The notes below the pieces were generated by a model. It saw only the letters and a list, made by a program, of their open reading frames with translations, made no database searches and had not been told where the DNA came from. A program made the translations under genes and the position numbers. This document shows, one piece after another, positions 46,655 through 57,070 of a DNA stretch of 64,000 nucleotides (its first letter is position 1; each line of letters opens with the position of its first letter). Source of the DNA: Leptidea sinapis (taxonomy: Eukaryota; Arthropoda; Insecta; Lepidoptera; Pieridae); assembly GCF_905404315.1 (NCBI RefSeq), contig NC_066272.1:682001-746000 (forward strand). The letters are read 5' to 3'.

Positions 46655-47232
46655 TATGGAGTCATTTTTATATGATTGTTCATTGAATTCTCTCATTTTG
46701 GCGCCAATACATTGCACAATATTTTGCGATATTAAAATGGAGTTGAGTGATAAAGAGAACCGAATTGCTGTGATTGCATTACACAAAACAAATATGGAGC
46801 CAAATGCAACTATTAAAAATCTCCATCCGCTTGGTATTACTAAAATGTGCACCTGGCTATTAATAGGTACAATGAGACCTCTTCTGTTTGTGACAGAAAG
46901 AGTTGTGGCCGTAGTGTTCGTACGAATAAGTTGGTCAAAGAGGTAAGGAAAGAATTTGAAGAAAATCTGTCCGAAAGCAAAATGACTGTTTTTATGCTCA
47001 AAGCTCCAAGGAAGTTTCCTAATTAGTCGTCAGAGTGCAATGTGGTCACTATCCGACTTCAGTGATGATTGGTGTGGTAGTAGTTATGAAGGAGTGACTG
47101 AGCCATACTTTTGTAAAAAATGAATCAAAACATTGGCACAAGTGTATCCATACCATATACCATTTTTGAGAAAGTAGTGAGGCCCCTTAACGACACCATG
47201 TTTGATAACCAAGAATGGTCCTTCCAGTAATA
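46655..47232 (+). pseudogene. DD37D (maT-type) mariner transposase, decayed
   Basis: The start region TTTTGCGATATTAAAATGGA and ATG at 46737 lead into MELSDKENRIAVIALHKTN, then IKNLHPLGITKM, the N-terminal helix-turn-helix of maT-like transposases. A frameshift follows near 46865, where the expected sequence continues in another frame. Further on, from 47092, GVTEPYFCKK, KTLAQVY and a segment matching the run-up to the second catalytic Asp are readable with several stops. The central catalytic part with the first Asp is mostly missing, and the copy breaks off at about 47232. The same element family occurs inverted at 54740-55370, sharing the 5' leader almost base for base. Inactive. Confidence 0.75.
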
Positions 47233-47530
47233 ACATTACAAGAATTACAAAAGTGTAACTGATTTTTAAAACGATCAAGCTGAAATCACAACAGAAGAAA
47301 TTTCGTTTCAACTTTGGGTTGTACGAGGAAGGTCCAATAATAACCGCATGTTATTAAGCACTATATATCCAGATGGTAAAGTTAATATTTGTTATAATAG
47401 CATACAGCGCATTAAGAGACAGGAATAAGACAGAAAATTTGTTCAGAACATTCTTAATAGAATTAACAGATAGCGGATCAACACAAGCAAGTACAGGAAC
47501 TCTGATAATTGGAGCAGGTATACGTTGAAT
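47233..47530. other. Unassigned DNA
   Basis: A 66-codon minus-strand frame at 47354-47554 includes PFDRIQRIPAPIIRV, faintly like the P-F-D-R-V-Q-R-R-A-A-R-I segment of LINE family B, but the rest does not follow. Confidence 0.35.
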
Positions 47531-48040
47531 GCGGTCAAATGGTTCCGTTAACATTGAATGACGCTTGCAACGAGGAAAATACAGTAGAACTATTTAAGAC
47601 GCGTGATAAGTTAAAAGACCCAAACCCTACATTATTCATTAACATTCTTTAAGTTGAAGAAATCAGTGATTCCTAGTAATTCTCTGTAGTATACATTTTA
47701 CATCGAGCACTTCAAAACACGGTCAAATGGTTCCATTAACATTGACTGTGTTATTCATAAACGCGAAGTAAAGTTATTCCAAGTTTAAAACTTTATATCT
47801 TTATATGACAGGGAGAAGTAATTTTATACTTAGAGTAAGTTTACACTGCGATGATTAATAAGACAGTGAATGTTTAACTTGCATCAAGGGAAATACAGGA
47901 CAATCTCGTTTGATAAGTTAAAAGCCCTAAAACCTCCATTACTCAATGGCTAAGCCTTCTGTAGGTTGAAGAAAAACCAAATACTCCAATATATAAGAAC
48001 CTTCTATAAGTTCAAGAAATCAGTGATTCCTACAATCGAC
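47531..48040 (+). repeat. Irregular repeated segments
   Basis: CGGTCAAATGGTTCCGTTAAC at 47531 recurs at 47721 with one change. GATAAGTTAAAAGACCC at 47606 recurs at 47910, and AAGAAATCAGTGATTCCTA at 47657 recurs at 48013. The spacings (190, about 304 and 356 bp) differ, so this is a mosaic of duplicated pieces, not a simple tandem array. Family unknown. Confidence 0.6.
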
Positions 48041-48315
48041 AATTTTCTTTTATTTATCAAAACAGAACACAACATCAACTCATAAAATACCACAAAAAAC
48101 CATCTGTTACGTTACTCTGAGTAAGTTACCTTAAATAGGGTTAAGTAAAATTTTCGGGTTCGGATTTATAGCCATAAATGAGTCTATTGAGTGACTTGTG
48201 CAGCAATGGTGTCCAAGGTGAAGACAATACGAATTAAATAATCCCATAGAAACATGATCACTATAATATATTTAAACAAAGACTCAAACATGTCGGGAAG
48301 TGCGAGGTTACTATT

Positions 48316-48363
48316 CGTTTCAGAGACTCAGGAAATCGATGCATTTCCTGAATGTCTGAAACG
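48316..48363. repeat. Hairpin with interrupted 21-bp stem
   Basis: CGTTTCAGA-GAC-TCAGGAAAT pairs with ATTTCCTGA-ATG-TCTGAAACG around a 6-base centre. Only the three middle bases mismatch. It lies immediately left of a repeat A copy. Confidence 0.75.
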
Positions 48364-48365
48364 GC

Positions 48366-48587
48366 CACCAGTTTGAGGCTCCGTTGCACAAGATGCCGGC
48401 TAGATTATGGGTACCATAAGAGCGCCACATCTTATGTCTCAAGGTGAAGCGCAATCGTAGTGCCGCTCAGAATTTTTGGGTTTTTTCAAGAACCCTGAGC
48501 GGCACTACATTGTAATGGGTAGGGTGCATCAATTACCATTAGCTGAACGTCCTGCTCGTCTCGTCCCTAACTGTCATAAAAAAACGA
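48366..48587 (+). repeat. Dispersed repeat family A copy
   Basis: CACAAGATGCCGGCTAGATT, ATGGGTACCATAAGAGCGCC, CATCTTATGTCTCAAGGTGA, CCTGAGCGGCACTACATTGT, CTGAACGTCCTGCTCGTCTC and an A-run. It lacks the central block with GCCGTAGCTAGTGAAATTAC, so it is an internal deletion variant. Confidence 0.75.
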
Positions 48588-49036
48588 AAGTAATCGAAGT
48601 AAAAATTAACTCTTTAATAATAATAACTCTCTATAAATTATCATAAAATTAATTAAGCACAAAATAACAATTTCAACTTAACAAAAGTAATTATAGCTGC
48701 TGTAAAGTTCTATACAATTAAATACTTATAATTATCCAGAACTCAAGAAGCAAAAAATGTATAATTGCTAGGAATTATAGTCTGAGAGCTTTCTGGCGAT
48801 CCTTCTGTTTACTTGCCTTGATTTTAATGATACCGAGTAGCAATAAATATGTTGAGATAAATATGAAGACGTACCTGAAAAGAAAAAAGGTGGAATTAAA
48901 AGATAATTCAAATAGAGTTGACTTGAATCTTTCGTATTGTTTTTTAATTTAGAGCATATTAATAACGAGTTTCATTATAAAACAGATGCATTCTAAAATT
49001 TTTATTTCTAATAATTAATATGACAGTCAGTATATC
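48588..49036. other. No recognisable feature
   Basis: AT-rich DNA; nothing supported. Confidence 0.5.
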
Positions 49037-49568
49037 TGTCGCAGGGATATGATAAAAACAGAGATTTGGTCAATTCGCTAAGCGATTTAATCAAATCACG
49101 GAAGATATTAAAATATCAACAGGATTTTATCATTTCTCTAAGCAAATCTAGTGATTTGATCAAATACCAGAATTCGTTCCGTGAAACGACAAAAAATCTT
49201 TTCTTTGGTATATTTTAAAAGAATTATCTGCTAAGACTTAGACATAATTTTTATCATTAAAGCAACGTTGTAGAATATGAGTACAACCAACTTGTAGGAA
49301 AATTTTAAATTGTTCGATTGCTGCTTCAGCCGCTCTTTTTGAAATCATTAGTCGGAGAAAATTGAATTTTGTTGCGTGATCCTGTTAATGTAAAAGCCAT
49401 TTAAACCTTTTGTCGGGGGTTGACTGTAAGTCAATTAAATCAGCCTGACCGGGGTGGTTAAAATCACTAGATACAATTTTACAAACATTTATAACTTTTC
49501 TTGGGAATTTATTTTTTGGATTAAGCAAATAATTGGCTAATCTCTGTTTTTATCATATCCCTGCGACA
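49037..49568. mobile_element. TIR element of 532 bp
   Basis: Terminal inverted repeats begin TGTCGCAGGGATATGATAAA and continue AACAGAGATT, about 30 bp perfect. TATC flanks both ends directly (49033-49036 and 49569-49572), consistent with a 4-bp target duplication, although a shorter one cannot be excluded. The interior contains several GATTTGATCAAA-like and CTAAGCAAAT subterminal motifs and no coding sequence. Superfamily not recognised. Confidence 0.8.
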
Positions 49569-49784
49569 TATCTAAAGAATAGACGTTCACAAAAATTGTC
49601 ATCCTTTTGCTTTTAATAGAGATTAACATTGTAACGACACTAGATTGGTTGTTAATAATAAATCTAGTAGACACCTGCTAAATTTATTTTTGTCATAAGA
49701 TACATAGCAGCTTTATAAGTTAACGTATACACTTAATAACATAATAAAACCTAAGACACTGTTTAGACCTCATATATCAATACA

Positions 49785-50130
49785 TCTAAACATAATAAAA
49801 TTGGAGTGTCTGTTTGTAATATTGAAATAGCCGCTTTTTACTACATTTATATGAATTGATATATGGTACATACACCTAAATAACATTTTTTACAATTTTT
49901 GTCTGTGTGTCTGTCTGTGTGTTCCGGCTAATCTCTGAATTGGCTGGACCTATTTTGACGGGACTTTTATTGGCAGGTAGCTGATGTAATATGGAGTAAC
50001 TTAGGCTACGTTTATTTTAGAATAAAACCTTATATTTTAGAAAAATAGAGTAATGTTGCAGTGTCCAACAAACGGTCTAACTCTAAAAATTATTTATATA
50101 TGGCAAAACAACATTTGCCGGGTCAGCTAG
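49785..50130 (+). mobile_element. Non-autonomous Helitron-like element
   Basis: A|TC start (TCTAAACATAATAAAATTGG) and GCCGGGTCAGCTAG|T end. The interior has GGAGTGTCTGTTTGTAATAT, TGTGTTCCGGCTAATCTCTG and GACGGGACTTTTATTGGCAG, a well-preserved member of a common lepidopteran family. No coding. Confidence 0.8.
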
Positions 50131-50289
50131 TAAATAATATAAAGAGTTTCTTTAAAAAACTATCTGCTATAAATCTTATTCCTCAATGGCAGAATTTCGG
50201 ACAACATTTTGATTATATTATATAGATATACGTGAACAGTAATACAGTTTTGTATGAATTATATTTATTTTAAATGCATATAAAATAAT

Positions 50290-50420
50290 ACTAGTAGTTT
50301 CTTGGGCCGTTTTTCTCTCTCAAATCGCCAATTGCATTGGAAAAAGTGCTTCGTTGCAATCAAAACTAATTACTAAGGAATACATTTTAGTAAAATAATT
50401 TGTATGCCAGTACAATAAAG
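50290..50420 (+). repeat. LINE 3' tail fragment
   Basis: AGTAGTTTCTTGGGCCGTTT, TTCTCTCTCAAATCGCC and AGTGCTTCGTTGC are similar to the tail at 12366 and, more distantly, to 37232-37356. Confidence 0.45.
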
Positions 50421-50879
50421 ATTTACAGTTCCCACTGAGTTCCATGCGCTTGTGAATAATGAAGAAATATTTCATACTTACTTCGAACAGCCATATTTTC
50501 CCATATCAGGAAATCGTTTCGAATCACAAGCTATATATGAACTACGAGTATTGTAGTACAATTTGTCGTCATTAGAATTTCGCAAGACGTTTAACAACTG
50601 TAATAACAGAATAGTTACTCAGTCACGGATGACCTGCAAACACCTAAGTGTTATGAAACCTTTGCAAGTGCGGTACTTATAAAGCTTTTAAGTTTTAGCC
50701 TAATGATTTCTAGAGATTTATTAAGGTGTGTATGATTTAGTTGTACTAATTGACGTAAGTTGATCATTTGGTTACAGACAAGTAATTAACTAAAAGGGAT
50801 ACGAAGCTATACACACTGCAGTAATGCAAGTTATTTTACATTATGCTATACAATATTATTATAATAATATAAAACTTAT
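50421..50879. other. No recognisable feature
   Basis: AT-rich DNA; nothing supported. Confidence 0.5.
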
Positions 50880-51260
50880 ATTTGATTGTTTGTTCGTATT
50901 TAAATGCGCGTAAACAGCGTTCATCTAATTGCGATGGATCTGCCCACTTGCTATTTGCTTTAAAATCACTTATTGAACGTCATAAACTACCACCCATTCT
51001 GGGACGCAACGAACTGGCGCAAGATACTCACCGTGCAAAGTCAATGTCAAAGGTCTATTACTAATATGAAATCAATCTATGTTTTAGGTTGGAAGTTGAA
51101 GGTATCATCAGCCACGCGGTGTTCTCCTCCACGAGGTACCGGTGCGCTCTATTGCGAACCGGTACTCATATTTTGGCATGGCACTTATGCGAAGTCAGTT
51201 GTACCTACATATTTTTTTAGTCTTTGCAGTACAACTTTACCTGTTACTTAGTGATTTTAT
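50880..51260 (+). repeat. Dispersed repeat related to 21225
   Basis: AAATGCGCGTAAACAGCG, TTCATCTAATTGCGATGGAT and TTAAAATCACTTATTGAACG, then AAACTACCACCCATTC. The last block is shared with 21225-21280. GC-richer sequence continues to about 51200 (CTCCACGAGGTACCGGTGCG). The two frames (60 and 92 codons) overlap in different phases and show no domain. Confidence 0.5.
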
Positions 51261-51941
51261 TGCTAAGTAAGAGGCACTAGTGATTGATAATTTAATATGT
51301 GTTAAAATGTTGGTAATTGCTATGTATTATCTTATAAATTGTGATATAATGAGAGTAAATACCACAGTTGAGGTAGTTCAGTGATATATTTGTACGTGTA
51401 TCAAGCAGTAACCAGTTCTTGCCCACATCTGGGATTAACCATACCGAGATGTTAGTAAACTTTAATTAATTAATAATATATTAAATCTCGTAGTCAAACT
51501 CTTTTTGTGGACAGGGTGGACAAACGACGCTCGTTTGTCCACGGCTCACCTTTTGGTATGTAATCCCGTTTTCAATTCAACAGTAGATTAATGGAGGAAC
51601 GCCACACTTTTAGAATGTGATATTTTAGTGTATGTCGTATGGTGTGATAAATGCGGTAAGCGAAACGCAACCACTGATATACGGTTCTTGTTGTTTTACT
51701 TCATAACAATGGTTTTGTTGAATAAAATGATTACTTACGGTTTTTTTCATCTATCTTTATCGCCGAGTTATTTGACATAGCAAAGTATTAATCTTAGTGA
51801 TATTTACTCATCACTTGACCAAACGATACCAGTATATTATATATCATCATAATACCAATACAGTAGACCTGTTTTGGTGTTATGATAACAATGATATAAA
51901 TGTACCTACACAAATTATGCGCGCTGTAAAATATATAAAAT
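51261..51941. other. No gene seen; contains one hairpin
   Basis: AT-rich apart from the palindrome at 51516-51542. Confidence 0.5.
51516..51542. repeat. Perfect 12-bp stem hairpin
   Basis: GTGGACAAACGA, loop CGC, TCGTTTGTCCAC. A second GTGGACA lies just upstream at 51507. Confidence 0.85.
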
Positions 51942-53829
51942 ATAAAACGTAACTAAAGTAGGAGTCAATTTAAAGTTTATCTTTATATTTAATAATCGAT
52001 GTTTCTATTTTTCTTAGTACAGCCCATGTTAATTCATATCTTACTATACTAGTGTTCAAAGAATATTTAAAATTAGTCCCTAGTTGTAATACTCATTATT
52101 ATAGATAAACGACTATCGTGAAGTTGCTGCGAATAGTTGTGTAGTAAAAGTAAAGAACTGTTGCTATTGGTAAAACGGTGGATGGAGATAATAATACAAT
52201 CTATTCACCATTATTATCATGTACCAGAGACCGAGTTTATTCCTCAATACTTTGGGGAAGTCCAAACCGAGGATTAGACGTATATAATGGTGAATAGATT
52301 GTATTATTATCTCCATCCATCGTTTTACCAATAGCAACAGTTCTTTAATTCATTCATTTATATTATCTGGATGGAGTATTTTCCATTCATTGTTACAGCG
52401 TAGATTGATGTACATAGATTGCGTGGGAGATATAAATATGGAACATGTGAACTTATGTTATGTGAGTTCATATTGAACTAGTTCTTATCATTGTGTGTGG
52501 TTATACAAGCGATTCAAACTTAGTACTGAGCAGCCTTCACTTGTGGTAAGCTGTGAACAGACTTATATAGGTAGGACACGTTTATGCCGATGTTTTGTGG
52601 TTTTGATGTTAATATAATAAGTAGCTTTAAATACTAGCATCATATGGTGGTGGGAAATAAACTGGGGGTAATGAATAGAGCGATACAATACTTCAAGCTA
52701 ACCCTCATTCTATAAGATTTATAAGGAATAGGTTTGCCCATATATCTGTAATGTCTGGTCTGTTATAGGTACCCACAGAGTACATTTTGTATGTAGGAAA
52801 TAGAGATCAATCTCTATCGTCAGGTAAGGTCATGTGGCGCCATCTATTAGTTGAATCAGTACTTTAAATAACGTAGATCGGGATGGCCTACGCCTTGCCT
52901 CGCCAGTATCACCGATTCGAAATATTTTTAACCTTTCTGGATTAGTTAGAGAAGTTATCAAAACTGTATTCGAAATACTTGCGCATGCTGTAATATTTAT
53001 AGAAGAAATATTACTTGAAATTAAACAAGCACGTTGAAAGATTTTTTTTTTCATTCGTAAGTGGGAATTAAAATTGTCTACCCAGCATCTATGTTCTAAG
53101 ATTGTAGACCCTGGGTGGACCCCAGTATCAGCTCGATTCATTTGACTGGTTACAATGCAGATCTACTTGAATTGTCGGGATCTATCTATCTGTGACCGGC
53201 TAATTACAAGGATCTCTTACTATTATATTGCTATCCAAATGTTGTGAGTTCTCCAGAGTATAAATTCTGCTAAGATATTTTGTTTTATAATCAACTCGAC
53301 ATACGTTCCGCTACTATTATGGATTTCCTCAAAATAACACCTGATTCAATAAATTTTATTGTTTCGTTGGTTTCTCTCTTTTATTTCGAGTTTAATCAAT
53401 AAAACTATATCTAAAATAACCATAATAGTTGTTTGCGCGTTTTATCTTATCTCTAAAAGCACGAAGTAACCTGATTCTCAGTTTCCATATAAGATTACAC
53501 CGACTTGTGCCGCTTCAATGATTATGTACTCCCAATGCCCGATACATACCTACACGCACGTATACCCCTCGCCAAACACCTAGTTTGATCTGAAGTTGCC
53601 ACGCGCATCTGACCTATGTTTGGTTACTACACAACTATTCGCAGCAACTTCACGATAGTCGTTCATCTATAGTAATGAGTATTACAACTAGGGACTAATT
53701 TTAAAAATTCTTTGAACACTAGTATAGTAAGATATGAATTAGCATGGGCTGTACTAAGAAAAATAGAAATATCGATTATTAAATATTAAGATAAACTTTA
53801 AATTGACTCCTACTTTAGTTACGTTTTAT
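51942..53829. mobile_element. Element with 206-bp terminal inverted repeats
   Basis: The left arm 51942-52147 (ATAAAACGTAACTAAAGTAG ... GCTGCGAATAGTTGTGTAGT) is the reverse complement of 53624-53829 with only a few differences. The 1,476-bp interior contains a second palindrome (52152-52346), AT-rich DNA, and a 103-codon minus-strand frame at 52830-53141 with no domain I recognise. A CATGTGGCGCCATCTATTAG motif at 52832 is common in lepidopteran DNA. No target duplication is visible. It may be a non-autonomous DNA transposon or an inverted duplication. Confidence 0.7.
52152..52346. repeat. Nested palindrome, 63-bp arms
   Basis: AAAGAACTGTTGCTATTGGT ... CTATTCACCATTAT at 52152-52214 pairs with 52284-52346 with one mismatch across a 69-base loop. 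It begins five bases inside the inner edge of the larger left arm. Confidence 0.9.
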
Positions 53830-53929
53830 TGGTAATTTTCATTAATTTCGCTAGCAATTTCGTTGAAGCCCAAAGGGACAATGAAACGTTAAAAGTTGAT
53901 ACACTTTTCGCCTTCGCTATATCCAGTCT

Positions 53930-54000
53930 GTGTTTCGGTGTGAAGGGCGCCGTAGTTAGTGAAATTACTGGGCAAATGAGACTTAACACCTTATGTCTCA
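53930..54000 (+). repeat. Dispersed repeat family A, central part
   Basis: GTGTTTCGGTGTGAAGGGCG, CCGTAGTTAGTGAAATTACT, GGGCAAATGAGACTTAACAC and CTTATGTCTCA are close to the copy at 28745. The right end breaks off abruptly into another repeat. Confidence 0.75.
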
Positions 54001-54019
54001 GTTTTTATTATTCCCAAGT

Positions 54020-54345
54020 GGTCCCATTGTAACTTGGTCCAGATCTGACAGTGGAATCCATGAGAAAACCATAAAAGTCTTAAATTTTGCTATACATACG
54101 TATAGCAATGTGGATGATAAATTTACGAATAACTCAATATCGCGCCAACCGATTTCGATGATTCTTTTTTTATTGGAAAGCATATACTTCAAATATAGTT
54201 TGGTGAGAGTTTGGTTTGGTTCTGATTACGGAATCCATGACAAAGTAACGGAACACTGTCTGCAATCAAATTGTAAAGTACTTACGTTCATTGCTGCATT
54301 GAAAATTTTTGTATATTTACACATATTTAGACAAATTGTTAGTTA
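54020..54345 (+). repeat. Unclassified dispersed repeat
   Basis: GGTCCAGATCTGACAGTGGA and ACCGATTTCGATGATTCTTT, then TGGTTCTGATTACGGAATCC, resemble a recurrent lepidopteran DNA repeat. Frames of 117 and 64 codons on opposite strands are fortuitous. Confidence 0.45.
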
Positions 54346-54401
54346 GTATACTTCAAATTCACTAAAAATCATAAAATAAAATAAAAAAACAAAAAAAACA
54401 T

Positions 54402-54768
54402 CCGCCTTCAAAAACACTATTACAAAACAATAGATATAATGTGCACTAAAAAGTATAAAAATAATTGCATATTTTTATACAATCTCATTAATTAATGTTA
54501 TTCTAGTTACGATTATTGTAATTTTTGGAGTCGGTGTCATCCAAGATAGGTTTGTTACTACATACATAGTTATAGGTGAGATGTGCTTGAGTCGTGAGGA
54601 GTCGAGAGGCGAGAATGGGTTGCGGTGGAAGGACACCGATTCCAAAAATAACAATAATCGTAACTAAAATAACATTAACTAATTAGATTGTATAAAAATA
54701 CGCAATTATTTTTATACTTTTTAGTGCACATTATATCTATTGTTTTGGAATAGTGTTTTTGAAGGCGG
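54402..54768. repeat. Palindrome with 137-bp arms
   Basis: CCGCCTTCAAAAACACTATT ... GGAGTCGGTGTC at 54402-54538 is mirrored at 54632-54768 with roughly ten differences, around a 93-bp GC-richer centre. The right arm ends where the transposase C-terminal region begins, so it may be the 3' end of that transposon or a MITE inserted there. Confidence 0.9.
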
Positions 54769-55370
54769 TTGTTTTTTGTAAAAAAAAAATATACAATTTA
54801 AAATATGAAAAGCTTATTTCAAGTGCCTCCTTTGGTTGCAATACATCCTTTAAACGTTGAGGCCAGTTATCAATATTATCAATAGAAGCACGCACTCTTT
54901 CCATGGAAAAATTATTCACTGCCAATCGTATGGATTGTTTTAAGGACTCCAAATTAACAATCCGTACTCTCTAAAACTGACCATAAATCATAATGCAGCG
55001 GATTAAGATCGGGACTGGACGACGGCCAGTCTGCAGCTCTGATGAAGTCCGAAACGTTCGCTTCCAACCAAGACTGCGTAGACCCTGCTTTATGACCCGG
55101 AGCTGAGTCTTGCTGGAAGGACCATTCTTGGTTATTGAACATGGTGTTGTTAAGGGGTTTTACTAACTTCCCAAGAATGGTATCTTGATACACTTGTGCC
55201 GATGTTTTCATACCTTTTTCACAAAAGTATGGCTCAATCACTCTTTGTATAATTAATATTTGTGTAATGCATTCACAGTGATTCGGTTCGCTCCCACTCC
55301 ACTTTAATATCGCAAAATATTGTAACAATGTATTGGCTTCAAAATGAGAACAATCATATTAAATTAATAG
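54740..55370 (-). pseudogene. DD37D (maT-type) mariner transposase, defective
   Basis: On the minus strand the leader TTTTGCGATATTAAAGTGGA is shared with 46720, after which the N-terminal DNA-binding part is deleted. The frame resumes with RVIEPYFCEKG, then EWSFQQDSAPGHKA with the second catalytic Asp (55107-55109), and SPDLNPLHYDLW. In relatives the third catalytic residue is the D of N-P-L-D; here it is His (codon CAT at 54993-54995). The spacing is 37 residues, which assigns the enzyme to the DD37D group. A stop and frameshift at about 54954 separate the C-terminal part (ESLKQSIRLAVNNF ... WPQRLKDVL). Inactive by deletion, frameshift and loss of a catalytic residue. Confidence 0.8.
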
Positions 55371-55699
55371 ATTCCAAACTCAAATGTAATATTGTTTTAA
55401 CGTAACAATGTATTAATAACGTCGTATTTATAGCCAGACTAAGAACATATGAAATTGTTAACTACTTTTATTGTGAGCACTAGAAAGTACTGCTTATTAT
55501 GTACTTTAATAAGACAAGTAATAATATGGTTTAAATATTTTTTTATGAAAGGCGTTTTCGATAGTAATATCAAGGATAATTTAGTATTTAGTTCAAATTG
55601 ATAGCAATGAATTCAGAAATAGTTGTTCACCTAATTGGATGTTACAGATTTCGATCTAGATACTTTATAATTGGATGAAGATTGCTATCTACTTTCAAT
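55371..55699. other. No recognisable feature
   Basis: AT-rich DNA, perhaps including the 5' leader of the transposon; no terminal repeat found. Confidence 0.4.
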
Positions 55700-56625
55700 A
55701 AATTATAGTTTTATTTATTTTATTTATTTATTTATAGGACAACCAGTAGTTGTTACATTCTAATATGCTTAAAATATATCAAATATTAACAAATAATGAG
55801 TTGAACGTACAACAAATTAAGGTGTCACAACATGCACAGAAAACAATTATATAAAATAAAACAAAAATTATAAAATCAAGATATGAATTTGAAAAGAAGG
55901 AAAAAAAAGAAGAAGAAGAATATTAATCATATTTTGGCGCCTAACAATCTCGTAATATTTTTTTTAAAAGCAGGTAAAGAATCTTTAAAAATATCTACTT
56001 CACCACAGATGGAGTTATAAGTTCTTGATAGACGTGGTATGGGAGAAAATTGCTTAAGGTTAGTTTTGGCAAATGGCTGATGGAACAGGCCAGCTCCGAC
56101 TTGCGCACGCCTTTGTACTCGGCGGGGAACTCGTAAGCTGATGGAGTGCACGAGTGATGGACTGTCGAACTGATTTCTAATTATTTTGTATAAAAATATT
56201 AGATCTAGCATTTGTCGTCGAACAGAAAGACTTTTCAAGTTAAAGTGTCTCAACTTATCGCAGTACGATGGCAATTGCTTATGTACCCCACAAGAAAAAG
56301 CAAGGTGCCATAAGAACCGTTTTTGAATGCGTTCAACTCTTAATTGGTGAATGTTGTATTGAGGAGACCAAACGATGCTACAGTATTCTAGATTACTGCG
56401 CACATAAGCATTATACAGGGTTATTTTAGTTGTTGGATTGCGGAATTTTTTACAGTTACGGATGATTAAGCCTAGCATTTTGGAAGATTTATTAATAACA
56501 TTATCAATATGAGGCAGAAACGTTAATTTGTTATCAAAAAAAACCCCTAAGTCTCTAATATCAGTTTTATCCTCTAGAATTAAACCATTAATGCTATATT
56601 GAGTTCTGAGTATATCGTATTTTCA
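55700..56625 (-). mobile_element. 5'-truncated LINE, minus strand
   Basis: The TTTATTTATTTATTTA run at about 55710-55735 is the simple-repeat 3' tail on plus. It is followed leftward-to-rightward by a 3' UTR and the coding end. The body stops near 56625, where homology to the reverse transcriptase ORF ends. A target duplication was not found. Confidence 0.75.
55927..56619 (-). pseudogene. LINE reverse transcriptase, C-terminal part
   Basis: The minus strand is open for about 230 codons. It starts ILRTQYSINGLILEDKTDIR, then DLGVFFDNKLTFLPHI (equivalent to the YLGV-D-L-F-H block), KMLGLIIRNCKKF, YVRSNLEYCSIVWSP (the conserved L-x-x-x-L-E-Y-x-S-x-V-W motif of jockey/CR1-like elements) and a C-terminal region ending LPAFKKNITRLLGAKI. 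The ATG at 56478 is internal, since homology extends upstream of it. The catalytic palm with YADD and the endonuclease are missing. It belongs to a different family from 3388-4080. Confidence 0.85.
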
Positions 56626-56919
56626 ATGTAAACACCAGATTTTGATATTCGTTACAAGTCAGTGTTCATTAAATGAACTAGTTTCTACTAGGTGTGGTCA
56701 AGACAAATATTATGCTTAATAGAAGTATTACTAGCTCGTCTACTACACAAACCACTATACCAAAGGCTAAGTATAATATATTTATTATTAACTAGAATAA
56801 CTGAAAAAGGTGTCCTCTCCAACGATACTTATATAAAAGCAAACATTGAAGAAACTCATGATAATCGTGCGATCTACCGTAAGGGTTAGGGAGCAGTATC
56901 TTTCGAAAGTATAAAATAA
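56626..56919. other. No recognisable feature
   Basis: A 65-codon plus-strand frame at 56692-56889 shows no domain. Confidence 0.45.
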
Positions 56920-57005
56920 CTAGCTGACGCGGCAATTTAATTTTTTTGCCCTACTATTTATTTTTAGTGTACCACTGTTTATTCTTCGACGTATTTTTCT
57001 AATAC
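56920..57005 (-). mobile_element. Helitron-like 3' end, truncated
   Basis: On the minus strand it ends GCCGCGTCAGCTAG before T, like the elements at 37986 and 44200. The body cannot be followed far and no TC start is found. Confidence 0.5.
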
Positions 57006-57010
57006 GACTA

Positions 57011-57070
57011 CAGCAGTAGGGATTCGCCGGTTCTGGCTCACAGTAGTGGGGATTCGCCGGTTCTGGCTCA
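57011..57070. repeat. 30-bp tandem duplication
   Basis: CAGCAGTAGGGATTCGCCGG... and CAGTAGTGGGGATTCGCCGG..., each ending TTCTGGCTCA, lie back to back with two differences. It is GC-rich compared with its surroundings and is followed by an A-run at about 57089-57105. Confidence 0.85.

Noticed and set aside
46450..46852. Two overlapping minus-strand frames of 77 and 96 codons
   Set aside because: They are antisense to the leader and HTH region of the mariner-like transposase.
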